Origin: an uncultured Tateyamaria sp.
GTDB lineage: Bacteria; Pseudomonadota; Alphaproteobacteria; Rhodobacterales; Rhodobacteraceae
Assembly (NCBI GenBank): GCA_905480645.1
Contig: CAJQRC010000018.1
Span: 1-64,000 of the forward strand
Direction: 5' to 3'
Length of the DNA: 64,000 nucleotides
In this document: one piece after another, positions 54,568 to 62,897 of the stretch
Layout: each line of letters opens with the position of its first letter
Position numbering within the stretch: the stretch's first letter is position 1
The notes under the pieces: generated by a model
Database searches by the model: none
Told to the model about the DNA's origin: nothing
The model's input: only the letters and a program-made list of their open reading frames with translations
Made by a program: the position numbers and the translations under genes

Positions 54568-55773
54568 ATGCATATTTGGATTGATGCAAAACCGGCAGAA
54601 CACCCATTGCATCTTTTCGGTCTTACCGGCCTAGAGCGAATTCTGCGTTCAATCACTAAAACCTGTGACAATTCCACTGTAGTTGTCGTGTCCGGATTGA
54701 TTACAGTGGAAACAGATACCAGATACAGTTTAGTAGATGATACTGGAACAGCAATTGAGCGGTTATCTGCTTATATTACAAGAGTAGATGGACCAGTTTT
54801 GGCTTTAGAAGTCAGCACGATACTCGATGCTCGCCTAATACCTCAACTCATGCAAAATTCTTATCCTTCATGTTTTATGGGTAATGCAGACAACACTGAT
54901 AGTGCTATCTTGTGCTTAACTCCATCGACACTACCACCTACAAATGCTGTTTCTTTGTATGATGCAGCAAAATTAATGCTGCAAAATGCCACTATTAAGG
55001 AAGTTAAAGCCAATCAGTTATCCGATTTTGTCGGAAATTTGAGGCGCAATGTCCCCTTCACTCTTGAGCGGGTTTTTAATGAACAACAAAGTACTGATCT
55101 AGAGAAACGGCTTTTTCAGCTAAGTTATAAAGGCTCTACAGATTTTATGACGAAGTGGGTCTATCCCCCGATTGTTTGGAAATTAACGCGCCTGTGTATT
55201 AAATGGAATTTAACTCCAAATATAGTCACAGTTTTTAGTATTTTATTAACAATTATAGCTATTCCACTCTTTTTCTATGGCTATTGGATTTTAGGTTTTG
55301 CTGCTGCTTTTAGTATGACAATTTTAGACAGTGTTGATGGTAAACTAGCACGTCTAACATTAACAGATTCACCGGTTGGCAACTTCCTTGATCACGGCTT
55401 AGACATTATACACCCACCTTTTTGGTATTGGGCTTGGGCTGCAGGCCTTGTAGCAGATGGCTCTACGACTTCAGTATACATCGCGGCAACGTGGCTTATA
55501 TTTTTTTATATTGCTGACCGGCTTACATTAATGGTAGCCAAAACGCGTTTCAAACGTGGTCTGCACGCAGTCACTCCGCTGGACGGCATGGTGCGAACTT
55601 GGATAGCTCGACGCAATGTGAATTTGGTTATATTTACCATTGGCGTCATTTTCGGAATTGGTGCTTATGCATTTTTATTTATAACGATATGGCAGGCCAT
55701 AACATTTATCTGGCATACTTACCGGACTGCTTGGCTATACCCAAAATGGCGTCATAAGCAATACTTTACCTAA
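54568..55773 (+). CDS. CDP-alcohol phosphotransferase with N-terminal domain, paralogue 2
   Basis: A 401-aa paralogue of the enzyme at 49.6 kb. The N-terminal part (about 1-180) begins MHIWIDAKPAEHPLHLFGLT and has GLERILRSI, like a degenerate nucleotidyltransferase. The C-terminal membrane part has the full CDP-OH-P signature DSVDGKLARLTLTDSPVGNF, LDHGLDIIHPPFWYWAWAAG at about residue 254 on. Shared features with paralogue 1 include YKGxTDF before the helices and WIARRNVNLVIF near the end. It is 12 bp after lptG, so in the same transcript. Headgroup alcohol unknown. Confidence 0.86.
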   Translation: MHIWIDAKPAEHPLHLFGLTGLERILRSITKTCDNSTVVVVSGLITVETDTRYSLVDDTGTAIERLSAYITRVDGPVLALEVSTILDARLIPQLMQNSYPSCFMGNADNTDSAILCLTPSTLPPTNAVSLYDAAKLMLQNATIKEVKANQLSDFVGNLRRNVPFTLERVFNEQQSTDLEKRLFQLSYKGSTDFMTKWVYPPIVWKLTRLCIKWNLTPNIVTVFSILLTIIAIPLFFYGYWILGFAAAFSMTILDSVDGKLARLTLTDSPVGNFLDHGLDIIHPPFWYWAWAAGLVADGSTTSVYIAATWLIFFYIADRLTLMVAKTRFKRGLHAVTPLDGMVRTWIARRNVNLVIFTIGVIFGIGAYAFLFITIWQAITFIWHTYRTAWLYPKWRHKQYFT

Positions 55774-55910
55774 AAGCGTAAAAAATTAGTAACTTTCATG
55801 AAATACACTGTAACACCTTCGTTTTATGGCATAATATGCGACAATCAGGAAACTAGACATAGGTTTAATGGAAAACTACTATCACACCATTCAAAGTTAA
55901 TAGTGAGTGT

Positions 55911-56672
55911 ATGATCATGTTTATCACAACTTGGAAAGGCCGCAGTTTCGACCTCGGCAAGATGACAATGCGAGATTTAATAAAAGCATATTTTACATTT
56001 TACGCGATACAGACTTATTTAGGGTTGGCCTTTGTATCTTTGATACTCACCCTTATTTTTTCAGTAGGTTGGGTTGGTCCAATTGTGGCGGCTGCAGTCA
56101 TTATATTGCTGTACCCAGTGGTTTGGTACTTATTACACCGCTTTGTATTACACAGCCAATACCTTTACCGATGGAAATCAACCGCCACAATATGGAAACG
56201 TATTCATTTTGATCATCATCAGGACCCTCACAGGTTAGACGTTTTGTTCGGAGCACTGTATACTACGTTGCCTACTATCGTCGTGGTAACCATTCCCATC
56301 GGATGGGGTATTTACGGGCTGTCAGGAGCAACGGCTGCGCTAGCTGCTGGTCTCTTTACCACATGCGTTTACGAGTTTGTCCACTGTATCCAACACTTAA
56401 ACTTTAAACCCGCAAACAAATACCTAAAGCATATGAAAGAACACCACCTGTTACATCATTTTCACCATGAAGATGGAAATTATGGAATTACGAATTTTGC
56501 TGTAGACAGAGCATTGGGTACTTACTACGACAAAGCGAAAGAGCGGCCACGTAGCCCAACAGTTTATAATCTGGGATATGACTCTGATAAAGCTGAGAAA
56601 TACCCATGGGTGGCTGAAGAAACGGGGCATATGCCTAGAGATAGACCACCGTCAGCTCGTCAGCAGGTTTAA
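55911..56672 (+). CDS. Fatty acid hydroxylase-superfamily (di-iron) membrane protein
   Basis: A 253-aa integral membrane di-iron enzyme of the sterol desaturase / fatty acid hydroxylase superfamily. The histidine clusters are clear: LLHRFVLHSQ, RIHFDHHQDPHR, EFVHCIQHLN and KEHHLLHHFHHEDGNYG, with four or more helices around them. In eukaryotes this family hydroxylates sphingolipid fatty acids (FA2H/Scs7) or the long-chain base (Sur2). Placement directly before the ceramide synthase candidate suggests hydroxylation of ceramide. Start ATG at 55911 or 55917. Confidence 0.9.
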   Translation: MIMFITTWKGRSFDLGKMTMRDLIKAYFTFYAIQTYLGLAFVSLILTLIFSVGWVGPIVAAAVIILLYPVVWYLLHRFVLHSQYLYRWKSTATIWKRIHFDHHQDPHRLDVLFGALYTTLPTIVVVTIPIGWGIYGLSGATAALAAGLFTTCVYEFVHCIQHLNFKPANKYLKHMKEHHLLHHFHHEDGNYGITNFAVDRALGTYYDKAKERPRSPTVYNLGYDSDKAEKYPWVAEETGHMPRDRPPSARQQV

Positions 56673-56700
56673 CACTCCAAAGTTTATTGGAATTTATCCC

Positions 56701-57843
56701 ATGAGTGATCACTCAGTTGTTGTTTTTCCAGTCAAGTCACGAGCAGACCTTAAAGATTTTATCAATCTGCCATACCGCCTACATCAGGGTGACCCCAATT
56801 ACATATCGCCTTTGCACACAGAACGGAGAGATTTACTTAATCCCAAAAAAAATCCTTATTTAGAGCGTGCATTAGTTCAACTTTGGCTGGCCAAGCGTCA
56901 TGGAGAAGTTGTTGGTAGAATAAGTACCCAAATTGATCCGTTAGCAATGGAAGTGCGTGGATATAAAGAGGGTCACTTTGGTTTAATAGCGGCGGAAAAT
57001 GACCTTAGTATTTTTGAAGCATTAACTCATACTGCTGAGAATTGGCTGCGTAAGGAAGGAGCAACTACGAATGTTGGTCCGTTTAGTTTGAATATCAACG
57101 AAGAAACCGGCGTTTTGGTAACGGGCCATGAAACCAACCCGATGATGATGATGGGGCATGATTTTGGGTATGTAAGCGAACACCTTAGCGCCCTTAATTA
57201 TGATAAAGGCCGCGATCTCAACGCCTATATCTGGGAAATGGGGGCAGAGATGCCAGCCACCCTAAAGAACTTTGAGGACAGAGTTCCAACAAAAGGCATG
57301 ATAGTACGCTCAATAAATATGAAAAAATATCATGAAGAAGTTCGGATCATTGGTAAAATTTTCAATGATGCCTGGTCCGAAAATTGGGGTTTTGTACCTT
57401 TGGCAGAAAACGAAATTGAACATATGGCAAGTCAGCTAAAACCATTAATTATACCTGACCTAGTCTGGTTTGTAGAAATGAATGGAGAACCTGCAGCGTT
57501 CTTGGTCTGTTTACCAAATCTAAATGAAGCGATTGTTGATTTAAAAGGCAAAATTTTACCATTTGGTTGGTCCAAGATTTTATGGCGACTTAAAGTAAAA
57601 GGACTTAAATCAGCCAGAGTGCCTCTGCTTGGTGTGCGCAAAAAATATCTCAACGGTATGCTAGGGCCTTTCATGGTTGGCAGCATAATGAATAAAATGT
57701 TTTATGAGATCAAAAAACGCAATATTGAAAAACTTGAGATGTCTTGGGTGCTCGAAGATAATGTTCCCATGAACCAACTCGCTAAACGTATGGGGGGGCG
57801 CCATTATAAAACTTATCGCGTTTTTCAAAAATCACTGCGTTGA
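56701..57843 (+). CDS. GNAT-type ceramide synthase candidate (bCerS-like N-acyltransferase)
   Basis: A 380-aa protein from the ATG at 56701 (GGAA upstream); earlier in-frame codons overlap the hydroxylase gene and look non-coding. Features: VKSRADLKDFINLPYRLHQG, SPLHTERRDLLNPKKNPYLE, LAKRHGEVVGRISTQIDPLA and a C-terminal GNAT-like region ending AKRMGGRHYKTYRVFQKSLR. This matches the YghO/N-acetyltransferase-like family that includes Caulobacter bCerS, which N-acylates the sphingoid amine. All other ceramide genes are in the window, so this completes the pathway. Stop overlaps the next gene by 4 bp. Confidence 0.85.
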   Translation: MSDHSVVVFPVKSRADLKDFINLPYRLHQGDPNYISPLHTERRDLLNPKKNPYLERALVQLWLAKRHGEVVGRISTQIDPLAMEVRGYKEGHFGLIAAENDLSIFEALTHTAENWLRKEGATTNVGPFSLNINEETGVLVTGHETNPMMMMGHDFGYVSEHLSALNYDKGRDLNAYIWEMGAEMPATLKNFEDRVPTKGMIVRSINMKKYHEEVRIIGKIFNDAWSENWGFVPLAENEIEHMASQLKPLIIPDLVWFVEMNGEPAAFLVCLPNLNEAIVDLKGKILPFGWSKILWRLKVKGLKSARVPLLGVRKKYLNGMLGPFMVGSIMNKMFYEIKKRNIEKLEMSWVLEDNVPMNQLAKRMGGRHYKTYRVFQKSLR

Positions 57844-58634
57844 CCTATTCTGTGCTTATTTTAGCAGGCAATCGCGGTCCCGCTTGCAGTGTAGCCGCTT
57901 TGGATGGCGTATCTCACAAAGCGCTCTTGTCAATAAACGGGGTTACGATGATTGAACGCGTCATTTCAGCGCTAAGGGAAGTTACAATTATAGAGAAGGT
58001 TACAATTGCAATAGAAACCCCAGAAGTTTTGAAGAGTATACCTAACCTTAAACCATTATTTACCAACGGTTATTTAGATACTATTACAGCAATGCCAACA
58101 CCCGCACAAAGCGTACTCAATGGTTTTGAAGCACTTAGTGCCAGTCAAAACGGACCGATCCTAATGACAACAGCAGATAATTGTCTGCTAACATCTGAAA
58201 TTGTCCAACATTTCATAAACTCTCTTAACCAAGACACTGATGTTACGGCAGCAGTTGCTAAGACTGATTTGGTACTAGAAGCTTATCCACAAGCACGACG
58301 CACACGCATGAGCTTTAGCGACGGTAGTCAAGGAGGCTGTAATCTTTTTGCATTCCAAACAGGCAAGGCCCGAAACATAATCAACTTTTGGCGCCTAATA
58401 GAGCAAAATCGTAAAAGCCCTCTCACTATGCTCCGCCAACTTGGATTTTGGGTTGTCCTTCGCTATTTAAGCAATAGTTTATCTATATCACAGGCCGTGA
58501 ATAAACTTGGCCAACGAACGGGAACTAAATTGGCTATTACACAAATGCCATTTCCAGAGGCAGCAATAGATGTTGACACTATCGATGACTATAAGCTTGT
58601 AGAAAATATACTTTCAAAAAGAGAAAATAAATAA
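57840..58634 (+). CDS. NTP transferase-domain protein (MobA-like)
   Basis: A 264-aa Rossmann-like nucleotidyltransferase: VLILAGNRGPACSVAALDGV replaces the usual LAGGxGxR loop, then HKALLSINGVTMIERVISAL and ILMTTADNCLLTSEIV with the metal-binding Asp. The TTG start at 57840 overlaps the previous stop (TTGA). The degenerate first loop leaves substrate binding uncertain. It may activate an alcohol phosphate as a CDP-derivative for the phosphotransferases; this is inference from the operon. Confidence 0.8.
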   Translation: MTYSVLILAGNRGPACSVAALDGVSHKALLSINGVTMIERVISALREVTIIEKVTIAIETPEVLKSIPNLKPLFTNGYLDTITAMPTPAQSVLNGFEALSASQNGPILMTTADNCLLTSEIVQHFINSLNQDTDVTAAVAKTDLVLEAYPQARRTRMSFSDGSQGGCNLFAFQTGKARNIINFWRLIEQNRKSPLTMLRQLGFWVVLRYLSNSLSISQAVNKLGQRTGTKLAITQMPFPEAAIDVDTIDDYKLVENILSKRENK

Positions 58635-58648
58635 ACTCAAGCGAATCT

Positions 58649-59389
58649 TTATCGAGAGTGTCCACCCCATTTATCACTGAGAGCTTTTGCACGACTTAAA
58701 TCATCCATGAAATCAACTTCTTGCCAAGCGAACCCTTCTATAGATGCTATACCAACAACTTTTTTAACAGCAAGTGCGTCAATGGCTCTTAAATACCAAC
58801 TCTTCAAACCATGTTCACCACGGAGCAAATTGACAATAGCTTCTTTGAAGAGTGCGCCACCTTCCCTGTTGAACATTAAAAAACCGATTGACTCAGCATC
58901 AACAACGTCTAACGGCAGCGCCTTTCCAATGCGTATCAAGTGATCGCCTTCAAGACAAACTTTCATGTCATCACCATCGTAGGTATTTTTCCTATCAATC
59001 GTTACAGTGATTGAGTGATTTCTCTGATTGAGAGCTCTAGCCGCAAGTTCTGGCTCAAACAATGTGTCACCATTGATGACTATAAATTCATCAGTCATTT
59101 CTTCGCGTGCGACGTAGCAACTTCCAGCATTGTCTGCTACAGCAAAAAAGGGATTATACAGTGTCCGAACCGTTTGTTTCCCAAAATCTCTCGAAGCAAT
59201 TAAATTTTCCACTTCTTCAGCGTAAAACCCAGTAACAACCGTTACATCGTTAATATCGTTTAAAGCGAGGGCGTTTAACTGCCATTCAAGAATAGAACGA
59301 TCGTTTATAGGAAGCAAACACTTGGGTTGATTTTGGGTTAACGGTAGCAATCTGCTCCCTTGTCCAGCGCTAAGAATAATTGCTTTCAA
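58649..59389 (-). CDS. Sugar/alcohol-phosphate nucleotidyltransferase (LicC-like)
   Basis: A 246-aa nucleotidyltransferase with complete motifs: KAIILSAGQGSRLLPLTQNQ, PKCLLPINDRSILEWQLNAL, EFIVINGDTLFEPEL and GFAWQEVDFMDDLSRAK. It belongs to the phosphocholine cytidylyltransferase / sugar-nucleotidyltransferase group. I use the TTG at 59389, with GGAA 8 bases upstream; a 29-codon longer frame from 59476 lacks family character. It is convergent with the MobA-like gene and could supply a CDP-alcohol for the headgroup step. Confidence 0.87.
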   Translation of the reverse strand: MKAIILSAGQGSRLLPLTQNQPKCLLPINDRSILEWQLNALALNDINDVTVVTGFYAEEVENLIASRDFGKQTVRTLYNPFFAVADNAGSCYVAREEMTDEFIVINGDTLFEPELAARALNQRNHSITVTIDRKNTYDGDDMKVCLEGDHLIRIGKALPLDVVDAESIGFLMFNREGGALFKEAIVNLLRGEHGLKSWYLRAIDALAVKKVVGIASIEGFAWQEVDFMDDLSRAKALSDKWGGHSR

Positions 59390-59913
59390 CGTTTTATTCC
59401 AATGATAATTAATTTGATGTTTGTTTTGCCTACGATCAAAACAAACATCAAGTACCTCATAATCATAGCATTTCACATTGTTACAATTTGCTAAAGCATT
59501 ATCTAGAAAACTTTAGAAGGTATTTAAAAAAGGAAATTGTTAACAAAAGGCAGAGTTATTGGCCAGAAAGTATTGGGAGGGTAATGAAAAATTTTCCTAA
59601 GTGATTAAATATTACAACCTAATTAACAAAGTTGATAGAAATATTTAAGTATTAAAAATTTTACAACTAACTGATTTTTATATAAATTTTTCTCTACTAA
59701 CCAGACAGTCCAAATAACTTTCTCCTGCAAATACCACGGAATAGTGAAATACTATAAATAAAATTATTTCCTGCTTATATTAATAATAGTGTCGCAACAC
59801 ACGGTCTTGATCAGACATAAATTTTTACGTAAACTATGGTATCACGCGAAAAACCTTCAGCCTCTTGTATTTATTAGAGCTCCACCTGGTTGTCAGAGTA
59901 AGAGGCAGAAATA
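59390..59913. other. AT-rich intergenic region
   Basis: About 520 bp between a divergent pair. It is very AT-rich with several A/T runs. Apart from the unsupported in-frame extension of the nucleotidyltransferase gene (to 59476), I see no coding frame, RNA gene or repeat. Promoters for both flanking genes should lie here. Confidence 0.5.
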
Positions 59914-60792
59914 GTGGCAAAAAAAATCCCAAAATACATAAATCCGCTGATATCATTTCTCCACTTTGCCGTTAGAAACCTTCCAACAAAAAAAGCATCT
60001 GCTTTGATGGCGTTTGTTTTGACAAAAGGCAGTAATATTTTTGTTAAATCGCATAATATGCGCACAAACATCCGTTATATTTTTCCTAATATGGAAGAAA
60101 CAAAAGTTGAAGAAATTGCGCAACAAATGCTTGCTAATTTTGGTCGCCACATTGCCGAAATAGCACATATCTCTGATTTCAGATACGATCAAAAAGGCGC
60201 CCGCATTGATACAGTTACGGCAAATGGGTTGGCTTTTGACGGAAAAGGACCAGCGATTTATGTTGGTGCTCATGTTGGAAGTTGGGAATTAAGTGCTTTA
60301 ATTTTTGACAAGCAAAAACAACCAGTAACCGTTATTTACACAGAAAATAAAAGTCCAATAATAGAAAATCTTCTTCAAAAATATCGTAATCAAACAGGAG
60401 CCAAGTATGTTGAAAAACAGAAAGCACTTAAACCCTGTTTTAAAGCTTTAGACCGTGGTGAGTCAGTCGCACTACTCGTAGATCAACGTGTCCGTACCGG
60501 TATTGACGTTGAGTTTTTAGGACACAATGCAACTTTTACACGACTACCCGCCCGATTAGCTATAAACTATGATTGCCCAATAATTCCTTTTGAAGTTATC
60601 AGAGTCGAACCGGGACATTTAAGAGTGAGTTTTCAAGCGCCAATAATGCCTTTGGGTCGAAAAGGAAAAAAAGTGGAATTCGAATTGACCCAAAAGCTAG
60701 CAACCGCGGTAGAACAAGCCATTACTCGTAACATTGAAATGTGGTTTTGTAGTAAATTGCGGTGGAAAGGTGTAGACAGGAAAAAATCATGA
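59914..60792 (+). CDS. LpxL/HtrB-type lysophospholipid acyltransferase
   Basis: A 292-aa acyltransferase of the lipid A late-acyltransferase family. The catalytic HX4E motif is in YVGAHVGSWELSALIF (about residue 124), and LLVDQRVRTGIDVEFLGHNA is the conserved second block. An N-terminal hydrophobic/amphipathic segment anchors it to the inner membrane. It could add a secondary acyl chain to lipid A or, given the neighbours, an O-acyl chain to a sphingolipid. The start is GTG at 59914. It is alone, with 263 bp to the next gene. Confidence 0.87.
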   Translation: MAKKIPKYINPLISFLHFAVRNLPTKKASALMAFVLTKGSNIFVKSHNMRTNIRYIFPNMEETKVEEIAQQMLANFGRHIAEIAHISDFRYDQKGARIDTVTANGLAFDGKGPAIYVGAHVGSWELSALIFDKQKQPVTVIYTENKSPIIENLLQKYRNQTGAKYVEKQKALKPCFKALDRGESVALLVDQRVRTGIDVEFLGHNATFTRLPARLAINYDCPIIPFEVIRVEPGHLRVSFQAPIMPLGRKGKKVEFELTQKLATAVEQAITRNIEMWFCSKLRWKGVDRKKS

Positions 60793-61055
60793 GGAAAACA
60801 GGTTAAAGATCTCGTGAAACAAAAACTTAACTAATACTATTTTCAATTATGTTATTACAGCTAGGGTTATCTTTCTTGTACAGAAGTTAATAACTTTCAA
60901 ATCTTGTGAATTAATTAAAAAATACCATTTTTAAAAATGCTGAACCTTCACAACTTATAAAATAATTGAATATCTTTAAGATCACTTGGTCAATACTTTA
61001 AACGGATCTATTATTAATCCATGGAAAATAAAAACAGATATGGAAAATTGATCGC

Positions 61056-62714
61056 GTGCAAAACGTGAATATTCTTTTTATAATGTATGACCAATTGCGG
61101 TTTGACTATTTAAGCTGCTCAGGTCACCCACACTTACAAACTCCGAATTTTGATCGCGTTGCTTCGATGGGCGTTCAGTTTAATAACGCATATGTACAGT
61201 CCCCTATTTGCGGGAGTTCCCGGATGTGCTTTTATACTGGGCGCTATGCATCCTCGCACGGAGCCCATTGGAATGGCTTTCCTTTACGCGTGGGTGAACT
61301 TACTTTAGGAGACCATTTGCGTGCAAATGGGATGGCGTGTCATTTGATAGGCAAAACCCATATGAAAGCTGACGCCGACGGGTTAGCTCGGCTAGGGTTG
61401 AACTTGGACAGTATAATAGGCGTACGGCAGTCAGAATGCGGTTTTGACCCTTGGATCAGGGATGATGGATTGTGGGCAGAGGGTCCAGATGGATTTTATG
61501 ACTCAAAATCAAGTCCCTATAATAATTATCTAAAGTCAAAAGGTTATGATGGAACAAATCCATGGGCTGATTATGCAAACGCAAGTGTAAAAAACAGCCA
61601 AATTGCTACTGGATGGATATTTGATAATACCAATTTGCCAGCAAACATTCGAGAGGAAGATAGTGAAACACCTTGGCTAACAAACGAAGCCATAAAATTT
61701 ATGGACCAAAATACTGGTCCATGGTGCGCACATCTTAGCTATATTAAACCACACTGGCCTTACATTGTACCAATGCCCTACGCGTCAATGTTTGGTTCCG
61801 AACATATACAGCCAGCTACCAAAGCTTTGGTAGAAAAAGAATGTCCACATCCAGTTTTCGAGCAATTTATGCAAAATCCCATTGGGCAAGCATTTCAAGA
61901 TGAAAATGTACGCCAAAAAGTAATTCCAGCTTATATGGGTTTAATAAAACAGTGTGATGATCAACTGGGGAGATTGTTAGATTATCTGGAACAAAACGAT
62001 AAACTTGATACTACAATGATTGTATTGACCTCAGATCATGGGGATTACCTCGGCGATCATTGGTTGGGGGAAAAAAATTTATTTCATGATCCCTCAGTAA
62101 AAATACCATTAATAATATATGATCCACGTGAAGCAGCTGGAGCCACAAGAGGCACTGTCTGCAATGAATTAGTCGAGTCCATTGATTTAGCTTCAACATT
62201 TATTGATATAATAGGAGGCCAGGTGCCAGATCACATCGTTGAAGGTCGCAGTCTGGTGCCATTTTTGATTGGTGAACAGACTGAATGGCGAAAATATGTA
62301 ATATCAGAGTACGATTTTTCCGCACAACCTATTGCTAAAACATTGGAACTTGAGCCACGTGATTGTCGCATATTTATGGTATTTGACGGGCGCTATAAAC
62401 TCATGCATTGCGCCGCCTCCAACCTGCGCTCTATGTTATTTGATCTCCAAACAGATCCTGATGAACTAATTGATCTCGCCAAAGACCAAAGCCATGAAGC
62501 CGAAATAGCAAGGCTTACAGAGTACTTACATGCTTGGGGATTACGCATGTCACAAAGAGTTACTAAATCTGACGTTGATATAAAGGCCATGCGGGGCGCA
62601 TCTTTAAGAAAGGGGATTTTACCTTTTCTTAAAGATGGCTCAGAAGTTGAGGCGGAGCTTATCGAAAAATATAAGGGACCTGCACGACAAAATTATCTTA
62701 ACACTGACGAATGA
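61056..62714 (+). CDS. Sulfatase-superfamily hydrolase
   Basis: A 552-aa alkaline phosphatase/sulfatase-fold protein. It starts NILFIMYDQLRFDYLSCSGH with the metal-binding Asp, and the formylglycine-type motif is PICGSSRMCFYTGRYASSHG near residue 50, C-x-S-x-R. IVLTSDHGDYLGDHWLGEKN provides the second metal site. No signal peptide is visible, so it is probably cytoplasmic. Substrates in this group include sulfate esters, choline sulfate and phosphonate monoesters; I cannot choose. Start is GTG at 61056. A formylglycine-generating enzyme is not in the window. Confidence 0.88.
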   Translation: MQNVNILFIMYDQLRFDYLSCSGHPHLQTPNFDRVASMGVQFNNAYVQSPICGSSRMCFYTGRYASSHGAHWNGFPLRVGELTLGDHLRANGMACHLIGKTHMKADADGLARLGLNLDSIIGVRQSECGFDPWIRDDGLWAEGPDGFYDSKSSPYNNYLKSKGYDGTNPWADYANASVKNSQIATGWIFDNTNLPANIREEDSETPWLTNEAIKFMDQNTGPWCAHLSYIKPHWPYIVPMPYASMFGSEHIQPATKALVEKECPHPVFEQFMQNPIGQAFQDENVRQKVIPAYMGLIKQCDDQLGRLLDYLEQNDKLDTTMIVLTSDHGDYLGDHWLGEKNLFHDPSVKIPLIIYDPREAAGATRGTVCNELVESIDLASTFIDIIGGQVPDHIVEGRSLVPFLIGEQTEWRKYVISEYDFSAQPIAKTLELEPRDCRIFMVFDGRYKLMHCAASNLRSMLFDLQTDPDELIDLAKDQSHEAEIARLTEYLHAWGLRMSQRVTKSDVDIKAMRGASLRKGILPFLKDGSEVEAELIEKYKGPARQNYLNTDE

Positions 62715-62897
62715 TACTAATTTCCAGAAGGCTTTATAAAATCATAATTTATATGATTAGCGTCGAATATACATATTTATTTCTTCAAAATAAGAAACTA
62801 AATTTAAGTTTCTGAATCTGCTTATATCTTACAGTGTATGCTTCCCAAACGTCGTCGAAAAAATGCAACAAATGGACCTAGGCAGCCCTTAAATAAA

